Positions 7,169 to 15,929 of a stretch of DNA of 64,000 bases are shown here, piece after piece. The translations under genes and the position numbers were made by a program. Source of the stretch: Peptacetobacter sp900550335. Lineage in GTDB: Bacteria; Bacillota; Clostridia; Peptostreptococcales; Peptostreptococcaceae. The notes beneath the pieces were generated by a model. The model made no database searches, had not been told where the DNA came from, and worked only from the letters and a program-made list of their open reading frames with translations. The DNA lies in the NCBI RefSeq assembly GCF_047528295.1, contig NZ_CP180001.1:930001-994000 (forward strand), read 5' to 3'. How positions within the stretch are numbered: position 1 is the first letter of the stretch; each line of letters begins with the position of its first letter.

Positions 7169-8098
7169 ATGATTACGACAATAACATTCAATGCATCTAT
7201 AGATAGATTATATAGAGTAAGTGAAATAAATATAGGTGAAGTGCAGAGAGTAATCGAATCTAATGCCACTGCTGGAGGAAAGGGAATAAACGTAACAAAA
7301 GTGTGTAAAATTCTTGGTGAAGATCCTATGGCGATTGGATTCTTAGGTGGATTTAATGGTGCATTTATAAAAAATGAGCTAGACAAGAAAGAAATAAAAA
7401 ATAGATTCACAAAAATAGATTCTGAAACTAGAAACTGCTTAAATATTATAGAAAATAATAAAGTTAGTACTGAGTTTTTAGAAAAAGGGCCAGTTGTAGA
7501 AGATAGTGATTTAGAAAGATTTGAAGAAGATTTAAATGCAGTTATAAAAGATACTAAGGTTTTAGCAGCATCTGGAAGCTTTTGCCAGAATATGCCTGTT
7601 GAATACTACGAAAAAATAGGAAATATATGCAGAGAAAATGGAGTTAAGTTTGTACTAGATACTTCTGGAAATGCGTTAAAGGCAGCTCTTAAATCTAAGC
7701 CTTATCTTATAAAACCTAACACAGATGAGATAAAACAGCTACTAGATGTAAATGTAGAATCAAGAGAAGAAATAATAGAAGCTGGTAAAAAACTTTTAGA
7801 GTTAGGTGCAGAAAATGTATGTATATCTCTAGGAAAAAATGGAATGATATATCTAGATGGTAAAAATGTTTATGATGTTAAAATTCCAAAAGTAGAGGCA
7901 GTAAATACTGTTGGCAGTGGAGATAGTACAATAGCAGGATTCAGTGTAGGTATACTTAGAGGATATAGTCTAGAAGAAACTATAAAACTTGCAAATGCAT
8001 GTGGTATAAGTAATGCTTTAAACGTAGACACAGGATTTGTTAAATTAGAAGAAGTTGAAAAGTACAAAAACTTAGTGGAAGTAACTAAAATAGCTTAA
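7169..8098 (+). CDS. PfkB-family sugar-phosphate kinase (tagatose-6-phosphate kinase / 1-phosphofructokinase type)
   Basis: Phosphorylates a ketohexose monophosphate to the bisphosphate cleaved by the aldolase encoded two genes downstream. At 309 aa it is the usual length. It has TFNASID near the N-terminus (the position of NPALD/NPSID in FruK/LacC), the GGKGINV substrate loop at 36-42, and the GSGD catalytic motif at 249-252 with base D252. ATG 7169 follows GGGAGG. It sits under operator-controlled promoter 7045 with agaS and the aldolase downstream. With AgaS making tagatose-6-phosphate, tagatose-6-phosphate kinase is the most sensible activity. FruK activity on fructose-1-phosphate is the alternative, but no fructose PTS is nearby. 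Confidence 0.85.
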   Translation: MITTITFNASIDRLYRVSEINIGEVQRVIESNATAGGKGINVTKVCKILGEDPMAIGFLGGFNGAFIKNELDKKEIKNRFTKIDSETRNCLNIIENNKVSTEFLEKGPVVEDSDLERFEEDLNAVIKDTKVLAASGSFCQNMPVEYYEKIGNICRENGVKFVLDTSGNALKAALKSKPYLIKPNTDEIKQLLDVNVESREEIIEAGKKLLELGAENVCISLGKNGMIYLDGKNVYDVKIPKVEAVNTVGSGDSTIAGFSVGILRGYSLEETIKLANACGISNALNVDTGFVKLEEVEKYKNLVEVTKIA

Positions 8099-8158
8099 TT
8101 GAGACGATAAAAGAAGGTTATTTATATAATAAAAACGTATAAGGTTTAAAATTTTCTA

Positions 8159-8187
8159 TTGACAAAGAAAAACAAATAAATTATTCT
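8159..8187 (+). promoter_or_regulatory. Internal promoter upstream of agaS
   Basis: TTGACA 8159-8164, 17-base spacer, TATTCT 8182-8187, with a GntR operator 11 bases further on. Confidence 0.7.
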
Positions 8188-8198
8188 AAGAATAGAAA

Positions 8199-8212
8199 GT
8201 GGTAGTTACCAG
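8199..8212. promoter_or_regulatory. GntR operator O3
   Basis: GTGGTAGTTACCAG, 11 of 14 bases shared with O1, placed just after the promoter at 8159. Confidence 0.7.
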
Positions 8213-8259
8213 TTTAGACAAAATCGTTCGAAAGGCGATTATATTTTTTACTTTCTTAA

Positions 8260-8273
8260 CTGGTTATAACCTT
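8260..8273. promoter_or_regulatory. GntR operator O4 (weaker)
   Basis: CTGGTTATAACCTT keeps the TGGTTATAACC centre of O1. It lies 40 bases before the agaS start and 61 bases from O3, so looping or cooperative binding is possible. Confidence 0.55.
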
Positions 8274-8312
8274 ATTACCAAATAAAGACCAAAAATAAAA
8301 AGGAGAAAAATA

Positions 8313-9482
8313 ATGTTTAAATTCGACGAACAGAAATTAAAAGATTTAGGTGCAATAATAACAACAACAGAAATAAAACAGCAGCCAGAATTATGGGCTG
8401 AAGCTTACGAAATATACAAAGAAAACAAAGAAAACTTGGATAAATTCATATCTAACATAGGAGAAAAACACGGACAGTTTAGAGTAATATTTACTGGTGC
8501 TGGTACTTCTGCTTATGTAGGTAATTCAATAGTTCCTTACTTAAACAGAAAAAATGACCAGAAAAAAATGATAATAGAAGCTATAGCTACAACTGATATA
8601 GTTTCAAATCCTTACGACTATCTAAAAGAAGATATGCCAACTTTATTAGTATCATTTGCAAGAAGTGGTAACAGTCCAGAAAGTTTAGCAGCTCTTAACC
8701 TAGGAAAACAGGTAGTTAAAGATTTCTATCATTTAGCTATAACTTGTGCTCCAGAAGGTAAATTAGCACAGATGACTAAAAACGACGAACACAACTACTT
8801 ATTATTAATGCCAGCAAGATCTAATGACCAGGGATTTGCTATGACAGGAAGTTTCTCTTGCATGATGTTATCTGCAATGCTTATATTCGACAACTTAAAT
8901 GAAGACGAAGAAAGCTCATATGTAAGAACAATAGTTGAAATGGGAAGAAATGTAATAGAAAGAAAAGATGAAGTACATAAATATATAGAAGGTGATTTTG
9001 ATAGAGTTGTTTACCTAGGTTCAGGTGGATTAGGTGCTTTAACTCAGGAAGCTCAGTTAAAATTACTTGAATTAACTGCAGGAAAAATAGCTACAGGATA
9101 CGATTCTTCAATGGGATTCAGACACGGCCCAAAATCATTCATAAACGAAAACACTCTAGTATTTGTATTTGTTTCTAACAATGCATATACAAGACAGTAC
9201 GATTTAGATGTACTTGAAGAAATAAATGCAGACCAGATAGCAAAATTAACTTGTGCTATATCTGTAGAAAATGAAGCAAACTTCTCTGGGGAAACATTCG
9301 GATTTGGAAAAGAATATGCTAATCTTCCAGATGCATACCTTGCATTCCCTTACATAATGTTTGCTCAGGCATTATCTCTATTTGTTTCAGTTAAAGTTGG
9401 AAACAAACCAGATACTCCATCTCCAACAGGAACAGTTAATAGAGTTGTTAAAGGTGTAATAATACACGAATACGAAAAATAG
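8313..9482 (+). CDS. agaS: SIS-domain D-galactosamine-6-phosphate deaminase/isomerase (AgaS-like)
   Basis: Converts a hexosamine-6-phosphate to the ketose phosphate with release of ammonia. In the Aga pathway this is GalN-6-P to tagatose-6-P. The 389-aa protein has two SIS domains. The first shows FTGAGTSA at 60-67 and ARSGNSPES at 116-124, the phosphosugar loop signatures; the second contains GSGGLGALTQEAQLK and FRHGPKS. A strong AAGGAG site precedes ATG 8313. Promoter and operators directly upstream tie it to the GntR repressor. It lies between the kinase and aldolase genes, completing a deacetylase-deaminase-kinase-aldolase route with nagA. A glucosamine-6-phosphate deaminase role is the alternative. 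Confidence 0.85.
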   Translation: MFKFDEQKLKDLGAIITTTEIKQQPELWAEAYEIYKENKENLDKFISNIGEKHGQFRVIFTGAGTSAYVGNSIVPYLNRKNDQKKMIIEAIATTDIVSNPYDYLKEDMPTLLVSFARSGNSPESLAALNLGKQVVKDFYHLAITCAPEGKLAQMTKNDEHNYLLLMPARSNDQGFAMTGSFSCMMLSAMLIFDNLNEDEESSYVRTIVEMGRNVIERKDEVHKYIEGDFDRVVYLGSGGLGALTQEAQLKLLELTAGKIATGYDSSMGFRHGPKSFINENTLVFVFVSNNAYTRQYDLDVLEEINADQIAKLTCAISVENEANFSGETFGFGKEYANLPDAYLAFPYIMFAQALSLFVSVKVGNKPDTPSPTGTVNRVVKGVIIHEYEK

Positions 9483-9526
9483 AAAATTTGATTGGATAGA
9501 TTGAATAATTTGAAGGAGGTTTAGTT

Positions 9527-10378
9527 ATGGCATTAGTAACTACAAAAGAAATGCTTTTAAAAGCGCAGGAAGGTCATTACGCAGTAGGTGCGTTTAATGT
9601 TGAAAATATGGAAATGGTTATGGCTGTAATAGGAGCTGCAGAAGAATTAAATTCTCCAGTTATACTACAGACTACTCCATCTACAGTAAAATACGCAGGT
9701 TTAGATTATTATTTAGCAAATGTTAAGGTTGCAGCTGAAAAAGCTAGTGTACCAGTAGCAATGCACTTAGACCACGGTTCAAGCTTTGAACTAGCTATGC
9801 AGGCACTTAGAACTGGATATACTTCAATAATGATAGATGGTTCTCATGAATCATTTGAAGATAATATAGCTGTATCTAAAGCAGTTGCAGACGCTTGTAG
9901 ACCATCAGATATACCAGTAGAAGCAGAATTAGGTAAAGTAGGCGGAAAAGAAGACGATTTAGATGGTGGAGAAGGAAATGCTCACACAGATCCACAGGAA
10001 GCTAAAGAATTTGTTGAAAGAACAGGAGTGTCTTCATTAGCTGTAGCAATAGGTACTGCTCATGGTATATACAAAGGTGAACCTAAAATAGATTTAGATA
10101 GATTATCAGAAATAAGAGAAGTTGTATCTGTTCCACTAGTACTTCACGGTGGTTCTGGTATACCTGACGAAACAATAAAAGAAAGTATAAGAAGAGGTAT
10201 AGCAAAAGTAAACTATGCAACTGAACTTAGAATAGCATTCAGTAATGGAGTTAAAAAAGTTTTAGCTGAAAACCCAGATGTAATAGACCCTAAAAAATAT
10301 GGAGCAGCTGGACGTGACTCTGTTAAAGAATTTGTTAAAGGAAGAATGGAAGTTTGTGGCTCAATAAATAGAGCATAA
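9527..10378 (+). CDS. gatY: Class II tagatose-1,6-bisphosphate / ketose-bisphosphate aldolase
   Basis: Zinc-dependent cleavage of a ketose bisphosphate to dihydroxyacetone phosphate and glyceraldehyde-3-phosphate. At 283 aa it has the size of GatY/KbaY/AgaY. Catalytic D82 and zinc ligand H83 lie in LDHGSS, with further zinc ligands H179 in GTAHGIY and H207 in VLHGGSG. The YKGEPKIDLDRL segment is typical of the tagatose-type subgroup. It starts 44 bases after agaS behind AAGGAGG, and is the last gene of the operon before a hairpin at 10402. Substrate (tagatose versus fructose bisphosphate) is inferred from context. Confidence 0.87.
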   Translation: MALVTTKEMLLKAQEGHYAVGAFNVENMEMVMAVIGAAEELNSPVILQTTPSTVKYAGLDYYLANVKVAAEKASVPVAMHLDHGSSFELAMQALRTGYTSIMIDGSHESFEDNIAVSKAVADACRPSDIPVEAELGKVGGKEDDLDGGEGNAHTDPQEAKEFVERTGVSSLAVAIGTAHGIYKGEPKIDLDRLSEIREVVSVPLVLHGGSGIPDETIKESIRRGIAKVNYATELRIAFSNGVKKVLAENPDVIDPKKYGAAGRDSVKEFVKGRMEVCGSINRA

Positions 10379-10401
10379 TTTGATAAACCAACCTTTTAAA
10401 G

Positions 10402-10442
10402 ACCCTAAATTCATACTATTTGTGTGTGGATTTAGGGTATTT
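10402..10442 (+). terminator. Terminator-like hairpin after the aldolase gene
   Basis: ACCCTAAAT (10402-10410) pairs with ATTTAGGGT (10430-10438). Only a short TATTT tail follows, so termination may be partial. Confidence 0.5.
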
Positions 10443-10773
10443 AAGCAGATATACTATTTATTTGCGTTTGTAAAAATAATGGGGCAATGTTTTCCTAGTT
10501 AAAGTGAAAAAAATATGTTTTTGTAAACTCTATGTTAAATGTATAATATAATAAGAGAATAAAATAAATATACTCTTTTGTAAAAAATGTATATTTAATA
10601 AAGTTTACTAACAGTTTTAAATAATAAAACTTAATTTAATTTAGAATAACTTTAAATATAATGAGATACAAATTTCAAGATATGTAATGAAAAAATTCGT
10701 CTTTTGTAAAGGATATGTTTTTAATATAATAACCTTAAAGACAAAGGACACAACTAATTAAGGGGGTGATCTT
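10443..10773 (+). promoter_or_regulatory. AT-rich leader/promoter region of the PTS-peptidase operon
   Basis: Three similar blocks carry TTTTGTAAA followed by a TATAAT-like run (around 10517-10550, 10575-10600 and 10701-10732). The last, TTGTAA with TATAAT about 15 bases on, is the likeliest promoter, though its spacer is short. The region ends in the strong ribosome site AGGGGGTGAT at 10761-10770. Confidence 0.4.
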
Positions 10774-12675
10774 ATCAGACAACGTATTATTCTTGAAGAA
10801 CTAATTAATAGCGATGGATACTTAAAATTAGATTATTTTGCAGAAAAATTAGGAGTTTCAACAAGAACCATAAGAAACGATATAAAGGATATGGAAAAAG
10901 ATTATGAGCGTAACGGATTTTGTTTGGAATACAAAACGAGGTTAGGTTATATTCTTAAAATAACAGATAAGAATAAGTTTGAAACTTACTTAGAAAAATT
11001 ACCCGATTATATAGTTGAAAGTCCTGAACAAAGATTGGATTCAATTATAGTGGAGTTATTGCTAACGGATGGATACAAAACAATTGAAAGCTTAAGTGAT
11101 AAGTTTTTAGTGAGTACATCCCAGATAAAAAATGATTTGAAAAAGATAGATGATAGGCTGCTTAAATACGATTTGAGATTAGATAGAAAACCTCATTATG
11201 GATTAAAAGTAGAAGGTCAGATAGATTCAATTCAAAAATTAATCAGAGAGCTTTACGCAAAGAAAAATAGAAATTTTATGAAATATAAAATGACATATGT
11301 AAGTAAAGCAAAGATAGTAAATATAAAATCTACTATAAAAAATATTTTCAATGAACATTCACTAGAGGTAAATATAACTGAGCTGGAAGAAATACTATCA
11401 CAGTTAGTTATCCTATATATAAAGACAAGCTTAAGAAAAAGCTCTGATGTATATATGATAGATAAAAAAGAAGATGATGAAGTATTAGAAGGCATATTAA
11501 GTGGAATATTCTATGAAAATAGATATTATTTTACCCCTCAGGAAAATGATTACCTAAAAAGACTTATAAGAGAAAAAACAAAAGATAAGAAAGCTGCTTC
11601 TCTTGCAATAGATAAAAGCAAGTTAGAGGAAGTTATATATGAGTACTTTAAAGAGGTTGATAAAAGATATAAAACAAGCTTTTTAGATGATAAAGAGTTT
11701 TTAAAGCTTTTATACTTACATATAGCTGCTTTAATAGAAAGATCTAAAAACAACCAAAGTATCTCAAATCCATTTTCAGTGAAAATAAGTCAACAATACC
11801 CTACAGTTTTCAACTTAGCAATACAGTTATCAAAAAAAATAGAGCAGGAATATGATATAGAAATAGATCAGAATGAAATCGGATTTATAGCTACTCATAT
11901 AGCGGTTCCTTTTGAAAAGAGAGAAAAAAACAACTTTGATAAGAAATACAGAATAGCAATTGTTTGCTCATCTGGAGGAGGAAGTGCATTTTTAATAAAG
12001 CTTAGATTAGCTGAGATTTTTAGAAATGCAATAATAGAAAACTTCTCATTATTAGATGAAGAAGAGGTTATAGACTTTAAACCAGATTTAATTTTCTCAA
12101 TAACAAAGCTAGGATTTAAAATCGACGCTCCAGTAATTTTAATAAATGAAATTTTAGATGAGCTAGATAATATGAACATAAAAGAAAGTGTAATGTTTGT
12201 AGACCATATGCATAGTGCTAATAACCCTAAAGAATATATCTTGAGTTTATTTAGCAAAAATCATTTTAGATGCATAACAGAAAAAATGGATTATAAAGAA
12301 GTTCTTTATTCTATGGCACAGGATGTTGTAGATGATGAAGCTTGTTCCCCTACATTCCCAGATGATGTTTGGGAGAGGGAGTCTTGCCTAAGTACTATAT
12401 ATAAAAATGGAGTTGCAATACCTCATCCAATAGAGATGACAGGAAATAAAAACTTAATATCTGTAGGTCTTGTGCAGGCAGATATTGAAAGCGAAGGAAA
12501 AACTCCAAAAGTAATATTTATGGTTTCTCTTAAAAAAGGAGATTTAGAACTACACAGACAGATATCTAAATACCTAGATAGGGTAATGTCTAGTGAGGAA
12601 ATAGTGGATATGCTAAATAAATCTCAGTCTTATGAAGAATTCATATATAAATTGAAAATATATATAGGAGGATAA
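10774..12675 (+). CDS. PRD-containing BglG/MtlR-type transcriptional activator, apparent AUC start
   Basis: DNA-binding activator controlled by PTS phosphorylation. From 10774 it has 633 aa: HTH (residues 1-60, ending VSTRTIRNDI), second HTH of Mga type (75-130), two PRDs (about 195-390), a GatB-like EIIB (395-480, with CSSGGGSAF) and a fructose-type EIIA (about 495-633, active histidine in AIPHP). There is no ATG, GTG or TTG between the in-frame stop at 10759 and the ATG at 10891. Starting at 10891 would delete the first HTH. AGGGGGTGAT ends four bases before ATC 10774, and the resulting N-terminus (RQRIILEELI) fits the family perfectly. Either AUC is the start or an ATG was lost by mutation. 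It should activate the M42/PTS/M24/MalY genes that follow. Confidence 0.82.
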   Translation: MRQRIILEELINSDGYLKLDYFAEKLGVSTRTIRNDIKDMEKDYERNGFCLEYKTRLGYILKITDKNKFETYLEKLPDYIVESPEQRLDSIIVELLLTDGYKTIESLSDKFLVSTSQIKNDLKKIDDRLLKYDLRLDRKPHYGLKVEGQIDSIQKLIRELYAKKNRNFMKYKMTYVSKAKIVNIKSTIKNIFNEHSLEVNITELEEILSQLVILYIKTSLRKSSDVYMIDKKEDDEVLEGILSGIFYENRYYFTPQENDYLKRLIREKTKDKKAASLAIDKSKLEEVIYEYFKEVDKRYKTSFLDDKEFLKLLYLHIAALIERSKNNQSISNPFSVKISQQYPTVFNLAIQLSKKIEQEYDIEIDQNEIGFIATHIAVPFEKREKNNFDKKYRIAIVCSSGGGSAFLIKLRLAEIFRNAIIENFSLLDEEEVIDFKPDLIFSITKLGFKIDAPVILINEILDELDNMNIKESVMFVDHMHSANNPKEYILSLFSKNHFRCITEKMDYKEVLYSMAQDVVDDEACSPTFPDDVWERESCLSTIYKNGVAIPHPIEMTGNKNLISVGLVQADIESEGKTPKVIFMVSLKKGDLELHRQISKYLDRVMSSEEIVDMLNKSQSYEEFIYKLKIYIGG

Positions 12676-12678
12676 AAG

Positions 12679-13722
12679 ATGAATATAGATTTTCTAAAAA
12701 AATTGTCTGAAGCAGATGCCATAGCTTCTAATGAAGGCGAAGTTAGAAAGGTTATGCTAGACGAATTAAAGGATTATAGTGATAAAGTGGAATACGATGG
12801 TTTAGGAAGTGTAATATTTTCAAAAATAAAAGGTGAAGACCTACCAAATATAATGCTTTGCGCTCACATGGATGAAGTAGGATTTATGGTAAGAAGTATA
12901 GATAAATTAGGTATGATACATCTTATAAATATAGGTGGTGTTAAACCTTTAGCCCATTTCACGCAGAGAGTAAGAATAACAACTAGAGAAGGTAAGAAAA
13001 TACCTGCTATAATAAATGCTACTTATAATGAAGGAAAAGCAGAAAATATATACGCAGACATCGGTGCATATACAGAAGAAGAAGTAAGAAATCTAGGAAT
13101 AAGAGTTGGAGATATGGTTACATACTCAACTGAATTTGAAAAATTCGACCTACCAAATAGATTAGTTGGTAAAGCATTTGACGATAGATTAGGATGCTTT
13201 GTTATGGGAGAAGTTTTAAAAAGACTAGAAAAAGAAGATTTAAACTGTAATGTACACTTTGCAGCAACAAGTAGTGAAGAAGTAGGAATAAGAGGTGGTA
13301 AGACAGCTACTTATTTCGTAAATCCAGATATAGTATTCGCAATAGATGTTGCATGTGCAAAAAATGAATTTGTAAGAGATTACACAAATCAGAAACAGAT
13401 AGACAAGGGTATCATGCTTATGCATAGAGATAGAACTTTAGTTCCAAACAAAGAACTAGTTAATTACGTTATTGATGTAGCTGAGGAAAACGATATATCG
13501 TTACAGCACGACATGTTCCAGTCAGGAGGAACAGATGCAGGTGAGGCTCATCTAGTAAACGAAGGGAAAGCAGCTGTTGTTACTTGTATCCCAGTAAGAT
13601 ATGGACACTGTGCATTCTCAATAGTAAGTAATAAAGATCTTGAAGATACTATAGAGCTATATACTAAATTAATTTTAAATTTAGATAAAGAAAAATACAA
13701 TAAAATAAGAAATTTTGGCTAA
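12679..13722 (+). CDS. M42-family metallo-aminopeptidase (FrvX/glutamyl-aminopeptidase type)
   Basis: Di-zinc aminopeptidase of the M42 clan, normally a dodecameric shell that trims N-terminal residues from short peptides in the cytoplasm. 347 aa. Metal and catalytic residues are visible: H63 and D65 in CAHMDE, D168 in AFDDRLG, E200/E201 in SSEEVG, D223 in FAIDVA, and a C-terminal histidine in RYGHC. ATG 12679 is four bases after the regulator stop with AGGAGG overlapping that stop, so the two are translationally coupled. A member of the same family (frvX) sits in a PTS operon in E. coli. Here it opens a PTS operon with two more amino-acid/peptide enzymes, implying that the imported compound carries an amino acid or peptide. 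Confidence 0.9.
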   Translation: MNIDFLKKLSEADAIASNEGEVRKVMLDELKDYSDKVEYDGLGSVIFSKIKGEDLPNIMLCAHMDEVGFMVRSIDKLGMIHLINIGGVKPLAHFTQRVRITTREGKKIPAIINATYNEGKAENIYADIGAYTEEEVRNLGIRVGDMVTYSTEFEKFDLPNRLVGKAFDDRLGCFVMGEVLKRLEKEDLNCNVHFAATSSEEVGIRGGKTATYFVNPDIVFAIDVACAKNEFVRDYTNQKQIDKGIMLMHRDRTLVPNKELVNYVIDVAEENDISLQHDMFQSGGTDAGEAHLVNEGKAAVVTCIPVRYGHCAFSIVSNKDLEDTIELYTKLILNLDKEKYNKIRNFG

Positions 13723-13750
13723 TTTAAAAGGTAAAAGGAGATTTTGAAAA

Positions 13751-14059
13751 ATGTCAACAGAAATGCAGATAATGGAATTAATATCTACAGCAGGAGAAAG
13801 TAAAGCTAAAGCTTTCGAAGCTTTAAAAAAAGTTAAAACAAGAGATTTTGATGGAGCAAGAGCTTTATTAAAAGAAGCTAGAAAAATAGACGTAGCAGCT
13901 CACAATATACAGACTCAGCTTATAACACGGGATTTAAATGAAGATATGGAAAGCCCAGAAATGAGTTTATTAATGGTTCATGCTCAGGACCACTACATGA
14001 CTTCTCAGCTAGCTAAGGACATAATAGAAGCAGTTATAAATGTTTTCGAAGAAGAATAA
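13751..14059 (+). CDS. PTS EIIA, lactose/cellobiose family
   Basis: Soluble, all-helical phosphocarrier of 102 aa, the normal LacF/ChbA length. The active-site histidine is H77 in LLMVHAQDH, with H81 the second conserved histidine. It starts 28 bases after the M42 gene behind AAGGAG. It transfers phosphate from HPr to the separate EIIB encoded next. This family is trimeric and serves beta-glycosides, chitobiose and lactose, but also non-classical substrates. Confidence 0.93.
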   Translation: MSTEMQIMELISTAGESKAKAFEALKKVKTRDFDGARALLKEARKIDVAAHNIQTQLITRDLNEDMESPEMSLLMVHAQDHYMTSQLAKDIIEAVINVFEEE

Positions 14060-14206
14060 GATTTGAACTTAAAAAATTAGAAACAAATAAATCAGAAAGA
14101 TAAATTTGTCAAAAGTAAATTAGAAATTAATTATATTTTAAAAATATAAATAATATAAAAAAATCCAGTAAAAATAAAAAACAAAATTTTAGGAGGAATA
14201 ATAGTT

Positions 14207-14539
14207 ATGAAAATATTATTATGTTGTGCAGGTGGATTTTCAACAAACATGCTTATGCAGAATATGAAAAAGGTAGTAAAAGAAAGTGCTAAATTAAACG
14301 AAGATGATTTCGCATTCACTGCTATACCAGCAGATTCACTAGAAAGTGAAATAGACAACTGGGATATAGTAATGATAGGACCTCAGGTTTCTCACAAAAC
14401 TGACTTTATAGCATCTTTATGCGAACCAAGAAATATACCTTACGTTGTAATAGATAAAGACGTTTACGGAAAAATGGACGGAGCAACAGTTATGAAATTA
14501 GCTCTAGTAACTTACAAAAAACATCAGATGGGACAGTAA
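14207..14539 (+). CDS. PTS EIIB, lactose/cellobiose family
   Basis: 110-aa phosphocysteine carrier with the N-terminal loop ILLCCAGGFST; C7 aligns with the phosphorylated cysteine of ChbB/LacE-B, while C6 is an additional neighbour. The usual loop residues are hydrophobic plus C-A-A/G-G-M, so the double cysteine is slightly unusual. A GGAGG site precedes ATG 14207. It lies 147 bases after EIIA and 34 before EIIC, in the same operon. It hands phosphate directly to the substrate bound in EIIC. Confidence 0.92.
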   Translation: MKILLCCAGGFSTNMLMQNMKKVVKESAKLNEDDFAFTAIPADSLESEIDNWDIVMIGPQVSHKTDFIASLCEPRNIPYVVIDKDVYGKMDGATVMKLALVTYKKHQMGQ

Positions 14540-14573
14540 AAATTTAATATAATAAAAAGAGGAGATTGAATAT

Positions 14574-15905
14574 ATGTTTGCTAAATTTGAAGCATTTATG
14601 AATAAATACTTTATGCCACTAGCGCATAAAGTGGATAATCAGAGACACTTAAGTGCGATAAAAGCCGGAATGGTTGCGATGACACCATTCACAATACTAG
14701 GAAGTTTATTTGCAGTACTTCCAGCATTACCAAATATGATCGGGGAAAACAACCCACTAAGCCAGTTTATATTAAATAACGCGGCAATATTAGATTTACC
14801 AGTAACACTTTCAATAGGTTTAATAGGTTTATATTCTTGTATGTGTATAGCTTATAACTTAGGTAATCATTATAAATTATATATTCCTGGATGTATAACT
14901 CTTGCAACATTCGCATTCTTATTCTTAGTTGCAGATATAACTCCAGAAGGTGCTTTAGACCTAGGTAACTTAGGTGCTAAAGGTCTATTTACAGGTATGA
15001 TAGCAGGTTTACTTGCAGTAGAATTATACAACTTCTGTAAAGTTAAAAACCTTACAATAAAAATGCCAGAAGGCGTACCAGATTTCGTATCAAAATCATT
15101 CGAGTTAATACCTACAAGTTTAATAGTTGGTGGGACTTTTATAGTCGCAAGATTCGCATCATTAGCAATATTCGGTGAATTACCACCACAGATACTTACT
15201 AAATTCTTAGCTCCATTAGTTGGATCTATGGATAACCCATGGGCAGTTCTTGGATTAAACTTTGCTATATGTACAATATTCTTCTTCGGAATACATTCAT
15301 CAGTTTTCAGTCCAATAACAAGACCAATAATGGTTACATTCATAGCTGAAAATATAGCAGCTATGCAGGCTGGACAGCCAATACCTCACTTCTATACAGC
15401 AGGTACATCAAGTGCATTCTTCGGATTCACAGGATGTGGTATAAGTATAGGATGTGTAATAGCATGTTTACTATCTAAAAACAAAAGATACAAACAGATC
15501 GGTAAAGTTTCATTATTCCCAGCTCTATTCGGTATAAATGAACCAATATTATTCGGTGCTCCAATAATATTAAACCCAATAATGTTCATACCACACGTAT
15601 TTGGTGGAGCTATAATAGGTACATTACCAATGTTCTTAATGCACTGGGGATTATTAGATAAACCAATATTTGACCCACCATACGTTGGAGTATTCTTAGA
15701 AGGATTCTTAACAAACGGTGACTGGAGAACAATATTAGCCAATGGATTACAGTTAGTATTAGCAATTGCGCTATACTGGCCATTCTTCAAAGTTATGGAA
15801 CGTCAGGAAGAAGAAGCAGAGGCTAAAAAAGCAGAAGAAGCAACAAAAGATATATTCTCAAGTGAAGATAAAGACTTACTTGGAGATTTAGACCTAGACT
15901 TCTAA
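14574..15905 (+). CDS. PTS EIIC permease, lactose/cellobiose family
   Basis: 443-aa membrane channel with about ten hydrophobic segments, and the family signature GINEPILFGAPIILNP around residues 318-333 (catalytic glutamate in NEP) plus HSSVFSPITRPIMV. The C-terminus ends in an acidic cytoplasmic tail. AGAGGAG precedes ATG 14574. Together with the IIA and IIB genes it forms a complete transporter. No phospho-beta-glucosidase or phospho-beta-galactosidase accompanies it, which is what normally accompanies this family. The flanking peptidases and C-S lyase suggest an unusual conjugate as substrate; the true substrate is unknown. Confidence 0.92.
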   Translation: MFAKFEAFMNKYFMPLAHKVDNQRHLSAIKAGMVAMTPFTILGSLFAVLPALPNMIGENNPLSQFILNNAAILDLPVTLSIGLIGLYSCMCIAYNLGNHYKLYIPGCITLATFAFLFLVADITPEGALDLGNLGAKGLFTGMIAGLLAVELYNFCKVKNLTIKMPEGVPDFVSKSFELIPTSLIVGGTFIVARFASLAIFGELPPQILTKFLAPLVGSMDNPWAVLGLNFAICTIFFFGIHSSVFSPITRPIMVTFIAENIAAMQAGQPIPHFYTAGTSSAFFGFTGCGISIGCVIACLLSKNKRYKQIGKVSLFPALFGINEPILFGAPIILNPIMFIPHVFGGAIIGTLPMFLMHWGLLDKPIFDPPYVGVFLEGFLTNGDWRTILANGLQLVLAIALYWPFFKVMERQEEEAEAKKAEEATKDIFSSEDKDLLGDLDLDF

Positions 15906-15929
15906 TTTAAAAAAGAGAGGACTAAAACC

